A stretch of DNA of 64,000 nt. Source: Bryobacterales bacterium. GTDB lineage: Bacteria; Acidobacteriota; Terriglobia; Bryobacterales; Bryobacteraceae. The notes below the pieces were generated by a model. It saw only the letters and a list, made by a program, of their open reading frames with translations. It was not told the DNA's origin and searched no databases. The DNA lies in NCBI GenBank assembly GCA_020854055.1, contig JADZGD010000102.1, positions 1 through 64,000 of the forward strand, given 5' to 3'. Of this stretch, positions 53,214 through 62,423 are shown piece after piece. The first letter of the stretch is position 1. Each line of letters opens with the position of its first letter. The translations under genes and the position numbers were made by a program.

Positions 53214-54083
53214 ATGAGTTCACCTGACCCCAACCATTACCCGCCCGCGCCGTCGGGCGGTTCCGGATTGAAGATCCCGATTCTGTTCGGCGCGGTAATC
53301 GCATTGATCGCCGCTAACATTTATCTGTTTGTGCAATTGGACCACACCCGGACGGATATGTCGAAGATGCGCGACAGCCTGCTGTCGGAGATCGCCGGCA
53401 TGAAGGAGACATCGCACGTAAGCTCCCAGACCGCCCGCCGCAACCTGGAGTCCCTGCAGGAGGCGCTTGTTGAAGCCCGGCGCCAGGCTGCATCGGCGGC
53501 CGGCCAGGCGAAAGTGGACGCTTCCAGGCACGCCGAAGAACTTGCGAAAAAGCTCCAGGCCGAGCAGGCACGCGCCACCCAGGCCGTAAAATCGGAGATC
53601 TCCGAGGTGCGCCAATCGGCCACCGAGAAGATTGGCGCCGTCTCAACCGAGGTGGGCGCCGTCAAGACCGACGTCGCCAGTACCAGGAGTGAACTGGATA
53701 AGACGATCTCTGAGTTGAAGCGCGTCACCGGCGACCTCGGCCAGACCAGCAGCCTGGTGGCCACCAACGGTAAGGAGATCGCCGCGTTGAAGGCGCTTGG
53801 CGATCGAAATATCTTCGAGTTCGCGATCGCCAAATCGAAACAGCCGCAGAAGGTTGGCGACATCACCATCCAACTGAAAAAGGCGGATCAGAAGCGCAAC
53901 CGCTTCACCATCGATGTTGTTGCCGACGACAAGAAGGTGGAAAAGAAGGACAAGAACATCAACGAACCCGTCCAGTTCTATGTCGCCAAGGCCCGTCAAC
54001 CCTATGAGATCGTCGTCAATACGGTGAGTAAGAACCGGATCGCGGGCTATCTCGCCACGCCGAAGGTTCAAAATCCCCGATAG
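53214..54083 (+). CDS. Membrane-anchored coiled-coil protein, conserved hypothetical
   Basis: The 289-residue protein has a Pro-rich cytoplasmic tip (NHYPPAPSGGSG), one membrane helix (IPILFGAVIALIAANIYLFV) and a long coiled coil of Ala/Lys/Glu-rich heptads at residues about 45-185. The C-terminal 100 residues form a Lys-rich beta domain (GDITIQLKKADQKRNRFTIDVVADDKKVEKKDKNI, cited as DITIQLKKADQKRNRF). GAGGAG is eight bases before the ATG. Topology suggests an envelope-spanning spacer. No family was recognised. Confidence 0.8.
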   Translation: MSSPDPNHYPPAPSGGSGLKIPILFGAVIALIAANIYLFVQLDHTRTDMSKMRDSLLSEIAGMKETSHVSSQTARRNLESLQEALVEARRQAASAAGQAKVDASRHAEELAKKLQAEQARATQAVKSEISEVRQSATEKIGAVSTEVGAVKTDVASTRSELDKTISELKRVTGDLGQTSSLVATNGKEIAALKALGDRNIFEFAIAKSKQPQKVGDITIQLKKADQKRNRFTIDVVADDKKVEKKDKNINEPVQFYVAKARQPYEIVVNTVSKNRIAGYLATPKVQNPR

Positions 54084-54097
54084 CTTTCGAGGCAGCG

Positions 54098-54895
54098 TTA
54101 GTCGAGCGGCATTGCGGAGATGAACAACTTGCCCGGCCTGTCCACCGACACCGTCAGGTTTCCGGCGGCCTCCAGGTTTCCCGGCAACGTTAACACGTAA
54201 CGGGTGCGAACGACGTCGAATATCCGTTCTCCAATTCCCTGGCGGCTGGATTTTTCCAGCTCCCGCAGGTTGAAGACGGCGCCTCCGGTCTGGCGGGCCA
54301 GGCTCTCGAACATAGACTTCGAAGCGCCGGTGAGAAAGACCGGATAGATGGAAACGCCGTTGCGGCGGGCCAGCCGTATGACATCCCGTTGCGGGGTGCG
54401 GCTTGGCCCTTCGTATCCGGTGGTCACGAGAAGCACAACGCGCCGGTAGGCCGCATGTTCAAAGCCGCCGTCGATGGTCGCGTAAAGCGCGTCCAGTACC
54501 CTGGGACTGTTTCCGTAACGGATACCGGCCACGGCACGGTTCAGTAACTCGGTGCTGGCGGTGAAATCCTGAATCAGGTCCGCCGAGGAGTGGAACGCAA
54601 CCACGGCCATCTGCTCCTCCTTTTTGAGTTGGGAGATCAGGCCGGCCGCAACCGGTTTCACCGCGCCCCCGGCAAGGCTGGTATCGAGCAGCAGCATCAC
54701 GTCAATAGCGGCGCCTCCAAACTCCGCGCCCTCTACCCGGTGCGGCGTCCGGTCGCCGATCACGGTGAAATCGGAGGCCTTCAGATCGCTGACCGGGCGG
54801 CCGGTTCGCGCGTCCGTGACTGTCACCACCAGTCTGGTTTCACCCGATAGAACCGCCGCCAGAAGCAGAAACGGGATCAGCCCGAACCGTGTCAT
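54098..54895 (-). CDS. Secreted VWA-domain protein with altered metal site
   Basis: The 265-residue protein has a signal peptide (MTRFGLIPFLLLAAVLSGE), a short beta domain (VVTVTDARTGRPVSDLKASDF, cited as TVTDARTGRPVSDLKASDFT) and a VWA domain of the acidobacterial VWFA-related type. The metal site (MIDAS) normally reads DxSxS; here it is LLLDTSLAGGA. The later Thr-Asp-Gly is VTTGYEG. Both changes suggest weak or no metal binding. Ligand unknown. It is divergent from the PHP gene. Confidence 0.85.
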   Translation of the reverse strand: MTRFGLIPFLLLAAVLSGETRLVVTVTDARTGRPVSDLKASDFTVIGDRTPHRVEGAEFGGAAIDVMLLLDTSLAGGAVKPVAAGLISQLKKEEQMAVVAFHSSADLIQDFTASTELLNRAVAGIRYGNSPRVLDALYATIDGGFEHAAYRRVVLLVTTGYEGPSRTPQRDVIRLARRNGVSIYPVFLTGASKSMFESLARQTGGAVFNLRELEKSSRQGIGERIFDVVRTRYVLTLPGNLEAAGNLTVSVDRPGKLFISAMPLD

Positions 54896-54963
54896 CTTTC
54901 ACCTCGCTTGCGCGCGCCGGCCGGTGGCTCTGTGAAAGCAGGAAAGCCGATAGAATAGGCGCA

Positions 54964-55926
54964 ATGTCTACCCGCGGTTTCACCGTCGTTTTATTTGCGC
55001 TGGCCTCGTGCGCATTCGCGCAGGCTCCCGTTCCCGGCACCGGCCTCGCCTCGACCCTGTTTAGGCTACACGAAATGGATCTCCATCTGCACTCCGGCAT
55101 GGAGCGGCAGGTCTCGCTCGACAAGTGGCTGGATCTTGCCGCCGCTGACGGCCGCAAGGTGGTGGTGCTTCTGGACCACCTGGAACTCTACCGCCGGACA
55201 CCGGCCGAGTATCAGGCCTGGTTGGACAAGCGTAAGGATGTGGCTGCCCGTTATCCCCTGGGCCAAGCCGGGCATGAGGCGCTGTGGGCGGATTTCGAGC
55301 GCATGCGCCAGCGCAAGCACATGGTGGTCTTCACCGGTTGGGAAGTCTCGGAACTCGAACTGGATGAAGGTACCGAGCCGGATTCGCTGCTGCGGGTGGA
55401 TATGGTGGGCTTTCACATCAGCCCCAACAACAAAGGAAATGCGCCGGACGGACCACACCTGATCCGCCGCGCCCTGCAGGTGAAGGAGCTTCAGAAGAAG
55501 GTTCCCCGGCCGATGGTCTTATTCCACCCCTTCACGATGCGCGTCGAGAAAGTGCAGAAACGGGCTCGCCTGGCAGGCAAAAGCATCGATCAGATTCCCG
55601 TCTCCGACTACCGCTTCTTCCACGGCGATGAACAGAAGCGCCTGGCGGACATCCTCCGCGGAACGTCAATCTACGTTGAGATCGGCCGCGCAACCGGGGC
55701 CTGCATGCAGCAACCGAACTGCCGGCAGGCGATGATCGAAGATGTTAAACCGCTGGCCGATATGGGCGTGCAGTTTACTGTCTCCACCGATGCCCATAGC
55801 GTCGCCAGCCTCGAGCGGACGTTCCGGCCGGAGACTTTCTGCGAGCCTCTTGGGGTAACGGAGGCCAACGTAAACACATTGGTGCGCGAGTTGCTAGCCT
55901 ATCGCGCCCGGATCGCAACACGTTGA
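54964..55926 (+). CDS. Secreted PHP-domain-like metallohydrolase
   Basis: The start is set at the ATG at 54964 (MSTRGFTVVLFALASCAFAQ, a signal peptide); the frame is open 25 codons further upstream but overlaps the divergent VWA gene. The 320-residue product has the PHP metal-binding motifs EMDLHLHSGM (HxH), LLDHLELY, a later VLFHPFTM and the terminal STDAHS. The family covers phosphoesterases and similar hydrolases. With a signal peptide it would act outside the cytoplasm, unlike the usual PHP enzyme. Substrate unknown. Confidence 0.82.
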   Translation: MSTRGFTVVLFALASCAFAQAPVPGTGLASTLFRLHEMDLHLHSGMERQVSLDKWLDLAAADGRKVVVLLDHLELYRRTPAEYQAWLDKRKDVAARYPLGQAGHEALWADFERMRQRKHMVVFTGWEVSELELDEGTEPDSLLRVDMVGFHISPNNKGNAPDGPHLIRRALQVKELQKKVPRPMVLFHPFTMRVEKVQKRARLAGKSIDQIPVSDYRFFHGDEQKRLADILRGTSIYVEIGRATGACMQQPNCRQAMIEDVKPLADMGVQFTVSTDAHSVASLERTFRPETFCEPLGVTEANVNTLVRELLAYRARIATR

Positions 55927-55986
55927 GCCCAGTACTGTTCCGCGGAATCCGGCGCGCCTGTTAAGCGCGGCGTGAGACGCCGGGCG

Positions 55987-56721
55987 TCACTGCCGGCCGG
56001 CGGTCATTACCCCTGCTTCGCTCGTGGTTTCAGACTGGCGGGCGGCGGCCAGCAGTGCCTCGAACGAAGGCACGGTGATCACCCGGCGTCCCAGCGTGAT
56101 GATGCCTTGCCGTGCCATGGCATTGAGCGTGGTCGAGGTGGTCTCCCGCGTGGCGCCGATCAGGCTCGCCATTTCGCTCTGGGAGAGGTGAATGCTGAAA
56201 GACCCCTCACCACGGCCATAGATCTCGGAAAGCTCCAGCAAAGTCTGCAGAATCCGCTGTTCCACGTCGCGCAGAAACAGCAGGTCGAGCTTTCGCTCCA
56301 GCGCGCGTCCGCGCCTCGCTAGAAATGCCGCCAGTTGTTCCCAGGCCTGCTGGTTGCGGTGGCAGCCTTCCAGCATGATGGCGGCTGGAATCGCATAGAC
56401 GATGCCGTCGCTCAACATTTCGGCCCGGGTTTCCCGCGGGCACGGGCCGAACAGGCTCTCTTCCCCGAATATTTCACCGGCGCCGGCGATGGTGATCAGC
56501 AGATCGCGCCCTTCGGGTCCCTCGCGAACGATCTTAACCAACCCCGACTCAATGAAATAGACGTGGTCCGCGGTGTCGGCCGCGCGGTAGAGAACCATCA
56601 TCCGGCGGCCCGGTTCAATCCGTTCGACGCCGTCGATGGGAAGTAATTGTTTCGTTATTAGATCGGCTAATAACGTTCCCCGTTGTGGTAAGAAGCTGTC
56701 TTCGGGCGATTGTGGGAGCAT
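55987..56721 (-). CDS. Crp/Fnr-family transcriptional regulator
   Basis: The 244-residue product has a cyclic-nucleotide-binding-like beta roll (YRAADTADHVYFIESGLVKIVRE) and a C-terminal winged HTH with LSQSEMASLIGATRETTSTTLNAMARQGII, cited as LSQSEMASLIGATRETTS. The N-terminus lacks the Cys cluster of Fnr, so oxygen sensing by Fe-S is unlikely. GAGEIFGEESLF is the conserved dimer region. It starts 51 bp after the tyrA stop on the same strand and may be read through from the aromatic operon. Its effector is unknown. Confidence 0.92.
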   Translation of the reverse strand: MLPQSPEDSFLPQRGTLLADLITKQLLPIDGVERIEPGRRMMVLYRAADTADHVYFIESGLVKIVREGPEGRDLLITIAGAGEIFGEESLFGPCPRETRAEMLSDGIVYAIPAAIMLEGCHRNQQAWEQLAAFLARRGRALERKLDLLFLRDVEQRILQTLLELSEIYGRGEGSFSIHLSQSEMASLIGATRETTSTTLNAMARQGIITLGRRVITVPSFEALLAAARQSETTSEAGVMTAGRQ

Positions 56722-56772
56722 CGGTTTTCCTCACTCCGGACAAGCAATCGATCAATTATAGTGCAGCGAATC

Positions 56773-57660
56773 TTACTTTTCATAACACTCTTTACGGCCC
56801 TGACGCAATTCCTGCGCAAAAGTTTCAGCACGTTTGAACGCCTCGCGCATCTCCGGCGAGCCGATCAGCTCGCGAATCCTGCCCAGTTCATCGATATACG
56901 TCGAAAGCGCCTCCCTGACGCCGTCGATGTTAGTGGACAGAATATCTTGCCAGACGTCAAACGGACTTAATGCCAATCTCGTTTGATCTCTCAGCCCAGG
57001 CCCGGTGATAGTAAGAAGACTATCCTTAGATAGGTTGCAGCCAGTAAGTGCTGCCGCCAGCGCCGTGGAGGCCAGTTGGGGCAGATGGGAGGTGTAGGCC
57101 ACTACCCGGTCATGGGTGGCGGCGTCGATCACCACCGGGCGGGCTCCGATCTTCCTCACCAGGTCCAGCAGATTTCCTACCGGCGGAGCGCTGATGGTCT
57201 GCTCCGGGAGGGGAGTCAGCACATAGGCGCGCCCGCAAAACAGATCCGCGTCGGCTGAAGCCACCCCGCGCGACTCCTTGCCGGCCATTGGGTGTCCGCC
57301 CACAAAGTGCGCCTTGTGAAATACCTCGGCGGCGCGTTGAACGATGATCTGCTTGGTGCTGCCGGCGTCGGTCACCACGGTTCCCGGCGCCGCCCAGCGC
57401 TCCACTTCCGGCAAAATCTCGATAATCCGGGCAATCGGCTGCGCCAGGTAGACCAGGCCGGAGCGGGAGATCGCTTCTTTCAAAGGCAGGCCTTCGCTGA
57501 TCACCCCGGCCGCCAGCGCCCGTGCGATCGTTGCCGGTGAGCTGACGCCGTAAATCGGGCCCTGAAATCCGGCCTTTCTGAGCGCCAGCGCGAACGAGCC
57601 CCCGATCAGGCCCACACCGGCGATTGTCACCGCGTTCATCCCGGTTCCCAGCGAGTTCAT
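56773..57660 (-). CDS. tyrA: Prephenate dehydrogenase
   Basis: The enzyme makes 4-hydroxyphenylpyruvate for tyrosine. The 295-residue product has the NAD-binding fold VTIAGVGLIGGSFALALR, GSTKQIIV and the catalytic His region FVGGHPMAGKESRG, with SHLPQLASTALA and GLRDQTRLA-like TGPGLRDQTR. There is no ACT domain, so feedback inhibition by that route is not expected. The start may be M1 or M8 (57639); M8 begins MNAVTIAG. It follows aroF by 9 bp. Confidence 0.93.
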   Translation of the reverse strand: MNSLGTGMNAVTIAGVGLIGGSFALALRKAGFQGPIYGVSSPATIARALAAGVISEGLPLKEAISRSGLVYLAQPIARIIEILPEVERWAAPGTVVTDAGSTKQIIVQRAAEVFHKAHFVGGHPMAGKESRGVASADADLFCGRAYVLTPLPEQTISAPPVGNLLDLVRKIGARPVVIDAATHDRVVAYTSHLPQLASTALAAALTGCNLSKDSLLTITGPGLRDQTRLALSPFDVWQDILSTNIDGVREALSTYIDELGRIRELIGSPEMREAFKRAETFAQELRQGRKECYEK

Positions 57661-57669
57661 ACACCTGCC

Positions 57670-58683
57670 CTACATGCTGCGCCCGACGGCCTGGGCGATC
57701 ATCCGAAGCTGCTTCATCAGTTCAAAGAACTGATCGGGCCATAAAGACTGCGCGCCATCGCTTTTGGCGTGATCCGGGTCCGGGTGTACCTCCACCAGCA
57801 AACCATCGGCTCCGGCGGCAAGCACGGCCCGGGCCATCGGGATCACCTTGTCCCTCCGGCCGGTGCCGTGCGACGGATCTCCCACAATGGGCAGGTGCGA
57901 GAGCTTCTTCACCACCGGAATCGCCGAAATGTCCATCGTGTTGCGAGTGTAGCTTTCAAACGTCCGGATGCCGCGTTCACACAGGATCACGTCGTAGTTG
58001 CCGCCGGCCATCAGGTACTCGGCGGAAAGCAGTAGTTCTTCAATCGTTGCCGCAATGCCCCGCTTCAACAACACCGGCTTGCGCTGCTTGCCGAGTTCCT
58101 TGAGCAGGCTGAAGTTCTGCATATTGCGCGCGCCCACCTGGTACATGTCGACATAGGGATCCATCAGCGGAATCTGCGTGTGATCCATTACTTCGCTAAC
58201 CACTGGCAGATCAAATTCGTCGGCTGCCTCGCGCATCAGCCTCAGCCCTTCCTCGCCCATGCCCTGGAAGCTGTAGGGTGAGCTACGCGGCTTAAACGCG
58301 CCTCCGCGCAGGATTCGCGCGCCGCCCTGCCGCATCAGTTCAGCGGAGCGGCGAATCTGGTCGCGGCTCTCCACGCTGCAAGGGCCGGCCATCATGATCA
58401 CTTCATCGCCTCCGATAGCCACCTTGCCGATCCGTACCACCGTTCCTTGCGGGCGGAAACTGCGGCTCGCCAACTGGTATGGAGACATGATGCGATGGCA
58501 TTCCTGAACACCCTCCATGACCTCGAAATCGGCGCAATCGAAATCGTCCTTCGGGCCGACGCCGCCAAGGACCGTGTGTACCACGCCGCTGGAGCGGTGA
58601 ACCGTGAAACCGATTCCCACCATCCGGTCGATCACTGCCTGGATCTGCGCCTCCGAGGCGCCTGCCTGCATCACTACCAGCAT
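57670..58683 (-). CDS. aroF: 3-deoxy-7-phosphoheptulonate synthase (DAHP synthase, type I-beta)
   Basis: The enzyme condenses PEP and erythrose 4-phosphate, the first step of the shikimate pathway. The 337-residue product has an N-terminal ferredoxin-like regulatory domain (residues about 1-70) and a TIM barrel with MMAGPCSVESRDQI, GGAFKPRSSPYSFQGMG (cited as GGAFKPRSSPYSFQG), VLLKRGIAATIEE, CERGIRTFE and PIVGDPSHGTGRR. The fused domain is typical of the I-beta class inhibited by Tyr or Phe. It lies between aroQ and tyrA in the operon. Confidence 0.95.
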   Translation of the reverse strand: MLVVMQAGASEAQIQAVIDRMVGIGFTVHRSSGVVHTVLGGVGPKDDFDCADFEVMEGVQECHRIMSPYQLASRSFRPQGTVVRIGKVAIGGDEVIMMAGPCSVESRDQIRRSAELMRQGGARILRGGAFKPRSSPYSFQGMGEEGLRLMREAADEFDLPVVSEVMDHTQIPLMDPYVDMYQVGARNMQNFSLLKELGKQRKPVLLKRGIAATIEELLLSAEYLMAGGNYDVILCERGIRTFESYTRNTMDISAIPVVKKLSHLPIVGDPSHGTGRRDKVIPMARAVLAAGADGLLVEVHPDPDHAKSDGAQSLWPDQFFELMKQLRMIAQAVGRSM

Positions 58684-58702
58684 CGAAGTGCTCCCTTATC
58701 GC

Positions 58703-59020
58703 TCATTTCGCTTCCGCGCCGCCGCTTTGTTCCTGCACCATCCGTTCCCGTTGCACGCTGCGCATCTCATCGATCACGCGTTCAAAGATCCGTTTCACCG
58801 CATCGGCCGGCAAAGGCCCGCGGTTGCTTCCGGTAACGTTGCCGAACACCTGGTCTTCGCGCTTTGGCTCATAGATCGGCATCTTCTGATCGCGCTTCAC
58901 GCGGCCGATCTCCTCCACAATCCTGGTTCGCTCGTTGAGCAGCGCCAGAATCCGGCGATCCACTTCGTCGATACTCTCGCGGTATCGCGCCAGCGCTTCC
59001 AGGGCTTGCTTACGCGTCAT
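58703..59020 (-). CDS. aroQ: Chorismate mutase (AroQ class)
   Basis: The 105-residue protein converts chorismate to prephenate. It is all helical: LARYRESIDEVDRRILALLNERTRI, with the Arg pair and IDEVDRRIL core, then RVKRDQKMPIYEPKRE and a final helix with FERVIDEMRSVQRE. It stands alone, separate from the DAHP synthase next to it, though these two domains are fused in some bacteria. Its start overlaps the trpA stop by 4 bp, and aroF follows after 19 bp. Confidence 0.92.
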   Translation of the reverse strand: MTRKQALEALARYRESIDEVDRRILALLNERTRIVEEIGRVKRDQKMPIYEPKREDQVFGNVTGSNRGPLPADAVKRIFERVIDEMRSVQRERMVQEQSGGAEAK

Positions 59021-59829
59021 GCTCCAGGCGCCTCCAGTCCTGCCTTTAACTCCCGCGCCAGCGCCTCCAGTTTTTCGGCCAGGCGCGGATCGTCCGTGTT
59101 ATTCTCAATCAGCCGGACAAACGCGCTGCCCACCACCACGCCGTCGGCAATGCCCCGCAATGCCGCCAGGTGTTCGGGGCGTGAGATGCCGAACCCAACC
59201 GCCAGGGGAAGAGGCGTCACCGCGCGCATGGACTCGATCAACGGCGCCACCGAGTCCGAAAGCGAGTCCCGCTCACCGGTCACCCCGGTGCGCGATACCA
59301 GGTAAACGAATCCGGTGGAGTATTTGGCCACCAGCTTGCGCCGGCGTTCGCTGCTGGTGGGCGCGGCCAGAAAGATGGAATCGAGACCGTGGCCGTGCAG
59401 GGCTCCCACGTAAGGATCTGCTTCTTCCACGCTGAGATCGGTCAGCAGGCAGCCGTCAATGCCACTCTCTCGCGCATCGCGTGCCAGCGCCTCCAATCCG
59501 TAACGCAGCACCGGGTTCAAGTAGCTGAACAGGACCATCGGCACCGGCGAAGCCTGGCGGATCTGCCGGGCCATTTCGAGCACGCCCCGGAGCGAGGCGC
59601 CGGCCGCCAGCGCGCGGGCCGTAGCACGCTGGATTACCGGACCGTCGGCAACCGGATCCGAGAAGGGAACACCCAATTCAATCAGATCCGCGCCGCCGCG
59701 CACCAGCGCTTTCACCAGCTCGGGCGTCCGAGCCGGCGCCGGGTCGCCGGCCGTAATATAGGCGATCAGCGCGCCGCGCCGCTGCCTGCGGCAATCCTCA
59801 AAGAGCCGGCTGATTCGTGTCGGGGTCAT
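59017..59829 (-). CDS. trpA: Tryptophan synthase alpha subunit
   Basis: The 270-residue subunit cleaves indole-3-glycerol phosphate to indole. The catalytic Glu and Asp are in [19 protein letters not shown] (Glu first, Asp later), and [14 protein letters not shown] is the region near the active site. The phosphate loop is [10 protein letters not shown] and the tail has [10 protein letters not shown]. Its start overlaps the trpB stop by 32 bp. It is followed by aroQ, unlike the more common end of the trp operon. Confidence 0.95.
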   Translation of the reverse strand: MTPTRISRLFEDCRRQRRGALIAYITAGDPAPARTPELVKALVRGGADLIELGVPFSDPVADGPVIQRATARALAAGASLRGVLEMARQIRQASPVPMVLFSYLNPVLRYGLEALARDARESGIDGCLLTDLSVEEADPYVGALHGHGLDSIFLAAPTSSERRRKLVAKYSTGFVYLVSRTGVTGERDSLSDSVAPLIESMRAVTPLPLAVGFGISRPEHLAALRGIADGVVVGSAFVRLIENNTDDPRLAEKLEALARELKAGLEAPGA

Positions 59830-61018
59830 CCAGGTCCTTCAGGTTCTCACGATAGATATCGATATCTTTGTCGCCGCGCCCGGAAAGGTTCACCAGGAAA
59901 ATCTGCCCCGTGGCGGCGGGCGCCCGCCGGATGGCTTCGGCCACGGCGTGCGCCGATTCGAGCGCCGGAATAATGCCTTCCACGCGCGACAGCAGGCGCG
60001 CGGCCTGTAACGCCTCGCTATCGGAGATGGAAACGTACTCGGCGCGGCCGCCATCGTGCAGCCAGGCGTGCTCCGGGCCAATCATGGCATAGTCCAGGCC
60101 GGCCGAGACTGAATGGGTGAGCGAGATCTGTCCGTCGCCATTCTGCAGAACGTAACTGAGCGCGCCCTGAAGCACGCCGGGTAATCCGCCGGCGAAACGG
60201 GCGGCATGCTGGCCCGGTTCCAGGCTTCTGCCCCCGGCTTCGATTCCTACCAGCTTCACCGCTTCATCCCCGAGAAAGTCGTAAAACAGCCCAATGGCAT
60301 TACTGCCGCCGCCGACGCAGGCAAAGGCGGTATCGGGCAGGCGGCCGGCTTGCTCCCGGACCTGCTGGCGAGCCTCGCGCCCGATAACGCGCTGGAACTG
60401 GCGCACCATCAGCGGGTAGGGATGAGCGCCCAGCGCCGAGCCGAGCAGGTAATAGGTACCGGCGACATTGGTCACCCAGTCGCGCATCGCTTCACTGATG
60501 GCATCCTTCAGCGTGCGGCTGCCGCTGGTGACCGGCACGACCGTAGCGCCTAACAGGCGCATCCGGAAAACATTCAGCCGTTGCCGGCGCATGTCCTCTT
60601 CGCCCATGTACACCACGCACTCGATTCCGAACAGGGCGCAGACGGTGGCGGTGGCCACGCCGTGCTGTCCGGCCCCGGTTTCGGCGACAATCCGCTTCTT
60701 GCCCATTCGCCGGGCCAGCAGCGCCTGCCCCAGGCAGTTGTTGATCTTGTGCGCGCCGGTGTGCAGCAGATCTTCCCGCTTCAGATAGATCTGTGCGCCG
60801 CCTATCTGTTCACTCAAACGGCGGCAGTAGTAGAGTGGCGTCGGACGCCCCGCGTAGCTGGCCAGCAGCGCATCGAGTTCGGTCTGGAACTGGGCATCTT
60901 GCGCGGCCTGTTGGTAGGCCTGCTCCAGTTCTTCAATCGGCGACATCAATACTTCAGGCACATAACGGCCGCCGTACGGCCCGAAATGCCCGCCGGCGTC
61001 CGGTTGGGAAATCGTCAT
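59798..61018 (-). CDS. trpB: Tryptophan synthase beta subunit
   Basis: The 406-residue PLP enzyme joins indole to serine. The PLP Lys is in [14 protein letters not shown], the phosphate loop is [10 protein letters not shown] and the C-terminus has [10 protein letters not shown]. It opens [15 protein letters not shown]. The start overlaps the trpF stop by 4 bp; the 3' end overlaps trpA by 32 bp, indicating tight coupling. Type TrpB1. Confidence 0.96.
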   Translation of the reverse strand: MTISQPDAGGHFGPYGGRYVPEVLMSPIEELEQAYQQAAQDAQFQTELDALLASYAGRPTPLYYCRRLSEQIGGAQIYLKREDLLHTGAHKINNCLGQALLARRMGKKRIVAETGAGQHGVATATVCALFGIECVVYMGEEDMRRQRLNVFRMRLLGATVVPVTSGSRTLKDAISEAMRDWVTNVAGTYYLLGSALGAHPYPLMVRQFQRVIGREARQQVREQAGRLPDTAFACVGGGSNAIGLFYDFLGDEAVKLVGIEAGGRSLEPGQHAARFAGGLPGVLQGALSYVLQNGDGQISLTHSVSAGLDYAMIGPEHAWLHDGGRAEYVSISDSEALQAARLLSRVEGIIPALESAHAVAEAIRRAPAATGQIFLVNLSGRGDKDIDIYRENLKDLDDPDTNQPAL

Positions 61019-61638
61019 ACGTAATCCAGTAATCTTCGGGCGGCCAACGCTGCCCGGACAAAGTCGCGAACCCGGGTACGATCCTTACGCCCCGGCGCCG
61101 ATTCCAGGCGCGAACAGGCATCCACTCCCCATGGGCGGGCCTGGGCGATCGCGTCGGCGACATTGGAGGCGTCCAGCCCTCCCGCCAGGATGATTCTCGC
61201 AGCCAACCCGTGTGCGAGTCGCCAGTTAAAGGTGCGTCCCGAGCCGCCGCTCGAAGAGTCGAGTAGAATCGCCTCCACCGGCCATAGCGCCAGTTGAGCC
61301 GCGTCGAAGCCTTCGCCGGCGCACAGGGCCTTCCACGATCGAACTCCGGCCGGTTGCTGGCCGGGAGGCTCCTGTCCGTGAAGTTGCGCAACGTCCAGCC
61401 CGGCGCCGCGCACAATCGCCGCGATCGAATCCGCGGGTTCATCCACGAAGACGCCCACTTTGAGAATGCCGCCGGGCAGTCCGCCGATGATTCCCGCGGC
61501 GCAATCGGGAGTAATATACCGGGGGCTGCGCGGGCAAAAATTAAAGCCCAGGGCTGTGGCGCCCGCCTCTACGGCATCCAGCGCATCGCCGGCCGTGGTA
61601 ATTCCACAGATCTTGATCAGAAACCCGCTTTCAATCAT
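61015..61638 (-). CDS. trpF: Phosphoribosylanthranilate isomerase
   Basis: The 207-residue TIM barrel has the catalytic Cys in [13 protein letters not shown], the VGVFVDEP and VQLHGQE-like VAQLHGQE strands and the general-acid Asp region [15 protein letters not shown], with [10 protein letters not shown] near the end. It performs the Amadori step after anthranilate phosphoribosyltransferase. It is joined to trpC and trpB by 4-bp overlaps on both sides. Confidence 0.94.
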   Translation of the reverse strand: MIESGFLIKICGITTAGDALDAVEAGATALGFNFCPRSPRYITPDCAAGIIGGLPGGILKVGVFVDEPADSIAAIVRGAGLDVAQLHGQEPPGQQPAGVRSWKALCAGEGFDAAQLALWPVEAILLDSSSGGSGRTFNWRLAHGLAARIILAGGLDASNVADAIAQARPWGVDACSRLESAPGRKDRTRVRDFVRAALAARRLLDYV

Positions 61639-62423
61639 GCCGCCAGCGCCTTCAACGCCAGGGCCGGGTCGGCGGCCTTCATCAGGTGTTCCCCGATCAG
61701 GAACGCCTGAAAGCCGGCTTCCAGCAGACGCTCCACGCCGGCCCGGTCCTCAATGCCGCTCTCACTCACGCGAACCACTCCGGCGGGAATGCGTTCCGCT
61801 AGCCGCAACGAGGTTTCCAGTGATACTTCGAATGTCCGCAGGTTACGGTTGTTCACACCGATGATCTCCGCACCCGAGTCGATTGCCCGCGCCAGTTCCT
61901 CATCGTCGTGCACTTCCACCAGCGCCGCTAACCGCAGGCTGGCCGCGTATTCGCACAGGCGCCGCAACTGGTTCGCGTCAAACAGTGCCGCAATCAACAG
62001 CACTGCATCGGCGCTATGCGCCGCTCCCTGCGCGATGTGGGTCTCTTCCAGAGTAAAGTCCTTGCGCAGAACGGGCAGGGAAGTCGCGGAGCGGGCCAGA
62101 TATAGATCTTCCAGCTTGCCCTGGAAGAACTGGGTGTCGGTGAGGACCGAAAGCGCCGCGGCTCCTCCGGCTTCGTAGGTTCGGGCGATCTGTGACGGTT
62201 GGAAATCCGCCGTCAAAAGCCCCTTGCTGGGCGATGCCTTTTTGATCTCGGCGATGATTGCCGGAGTCCGGCTGCAAATCGCGCGGTGAAAATCGCGGCG
62301 GGACGCTTCGGCGCGTTCCGTTGCGTGCCGTTCCCAGACGGACCGCTGCTCACGGAGCCGTGGCAGCTCCACTCGCTTTTGCTCGACAATGCGAGCCAGC
62401 ACATCGGGTACTCGTCCAGGCAT
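61635..62423 (-). CDS. trpC: Indole-3-glycerol phosphate synthase
   Basis: The 262-residue TIM barrel closes the indole ring. Catalytic blocks are IAEIKKASPSKG, LSVLTDTQFFQG, VLRKDFTLEE, EVHDDEELARA, GVNNRNLRTFEV and SESGIEDR. It is the first gene of a minus-strand run trpC-trpF-trpB-trpA-aroQ-aroF-tyrA. The ATG has no clear Shine-Dalgarno and begins one base after a GGATGG/CCATCC hairpin. trpE, trpG and trpD are not in the window, so early tryptophan synthesis is encoded elsewhere. Confidence 0.95.
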   Translation of the reverse strand: MPGRVPDVLARIVEQKRVELPRLREQRSVWERHATERAEASRRDFHRAICSRTPAIIAEIKKASPSKGLLTADFQPSQIARTYEAGGAAALSVLTDTQFFQGKLEDLYLARSATSLPVLRKDFTLEETHIAQGAAHSADAVLLIAALFDANQLRRLCEYAASLRLAALVEVHDDEELARAIDSGAEIIGVNNRNLRTFEVSLETSLRLAERIPAGVVRVSESGIEDRAGVERLLEAGFQAFLIGEHLMKAADPALALKALAA

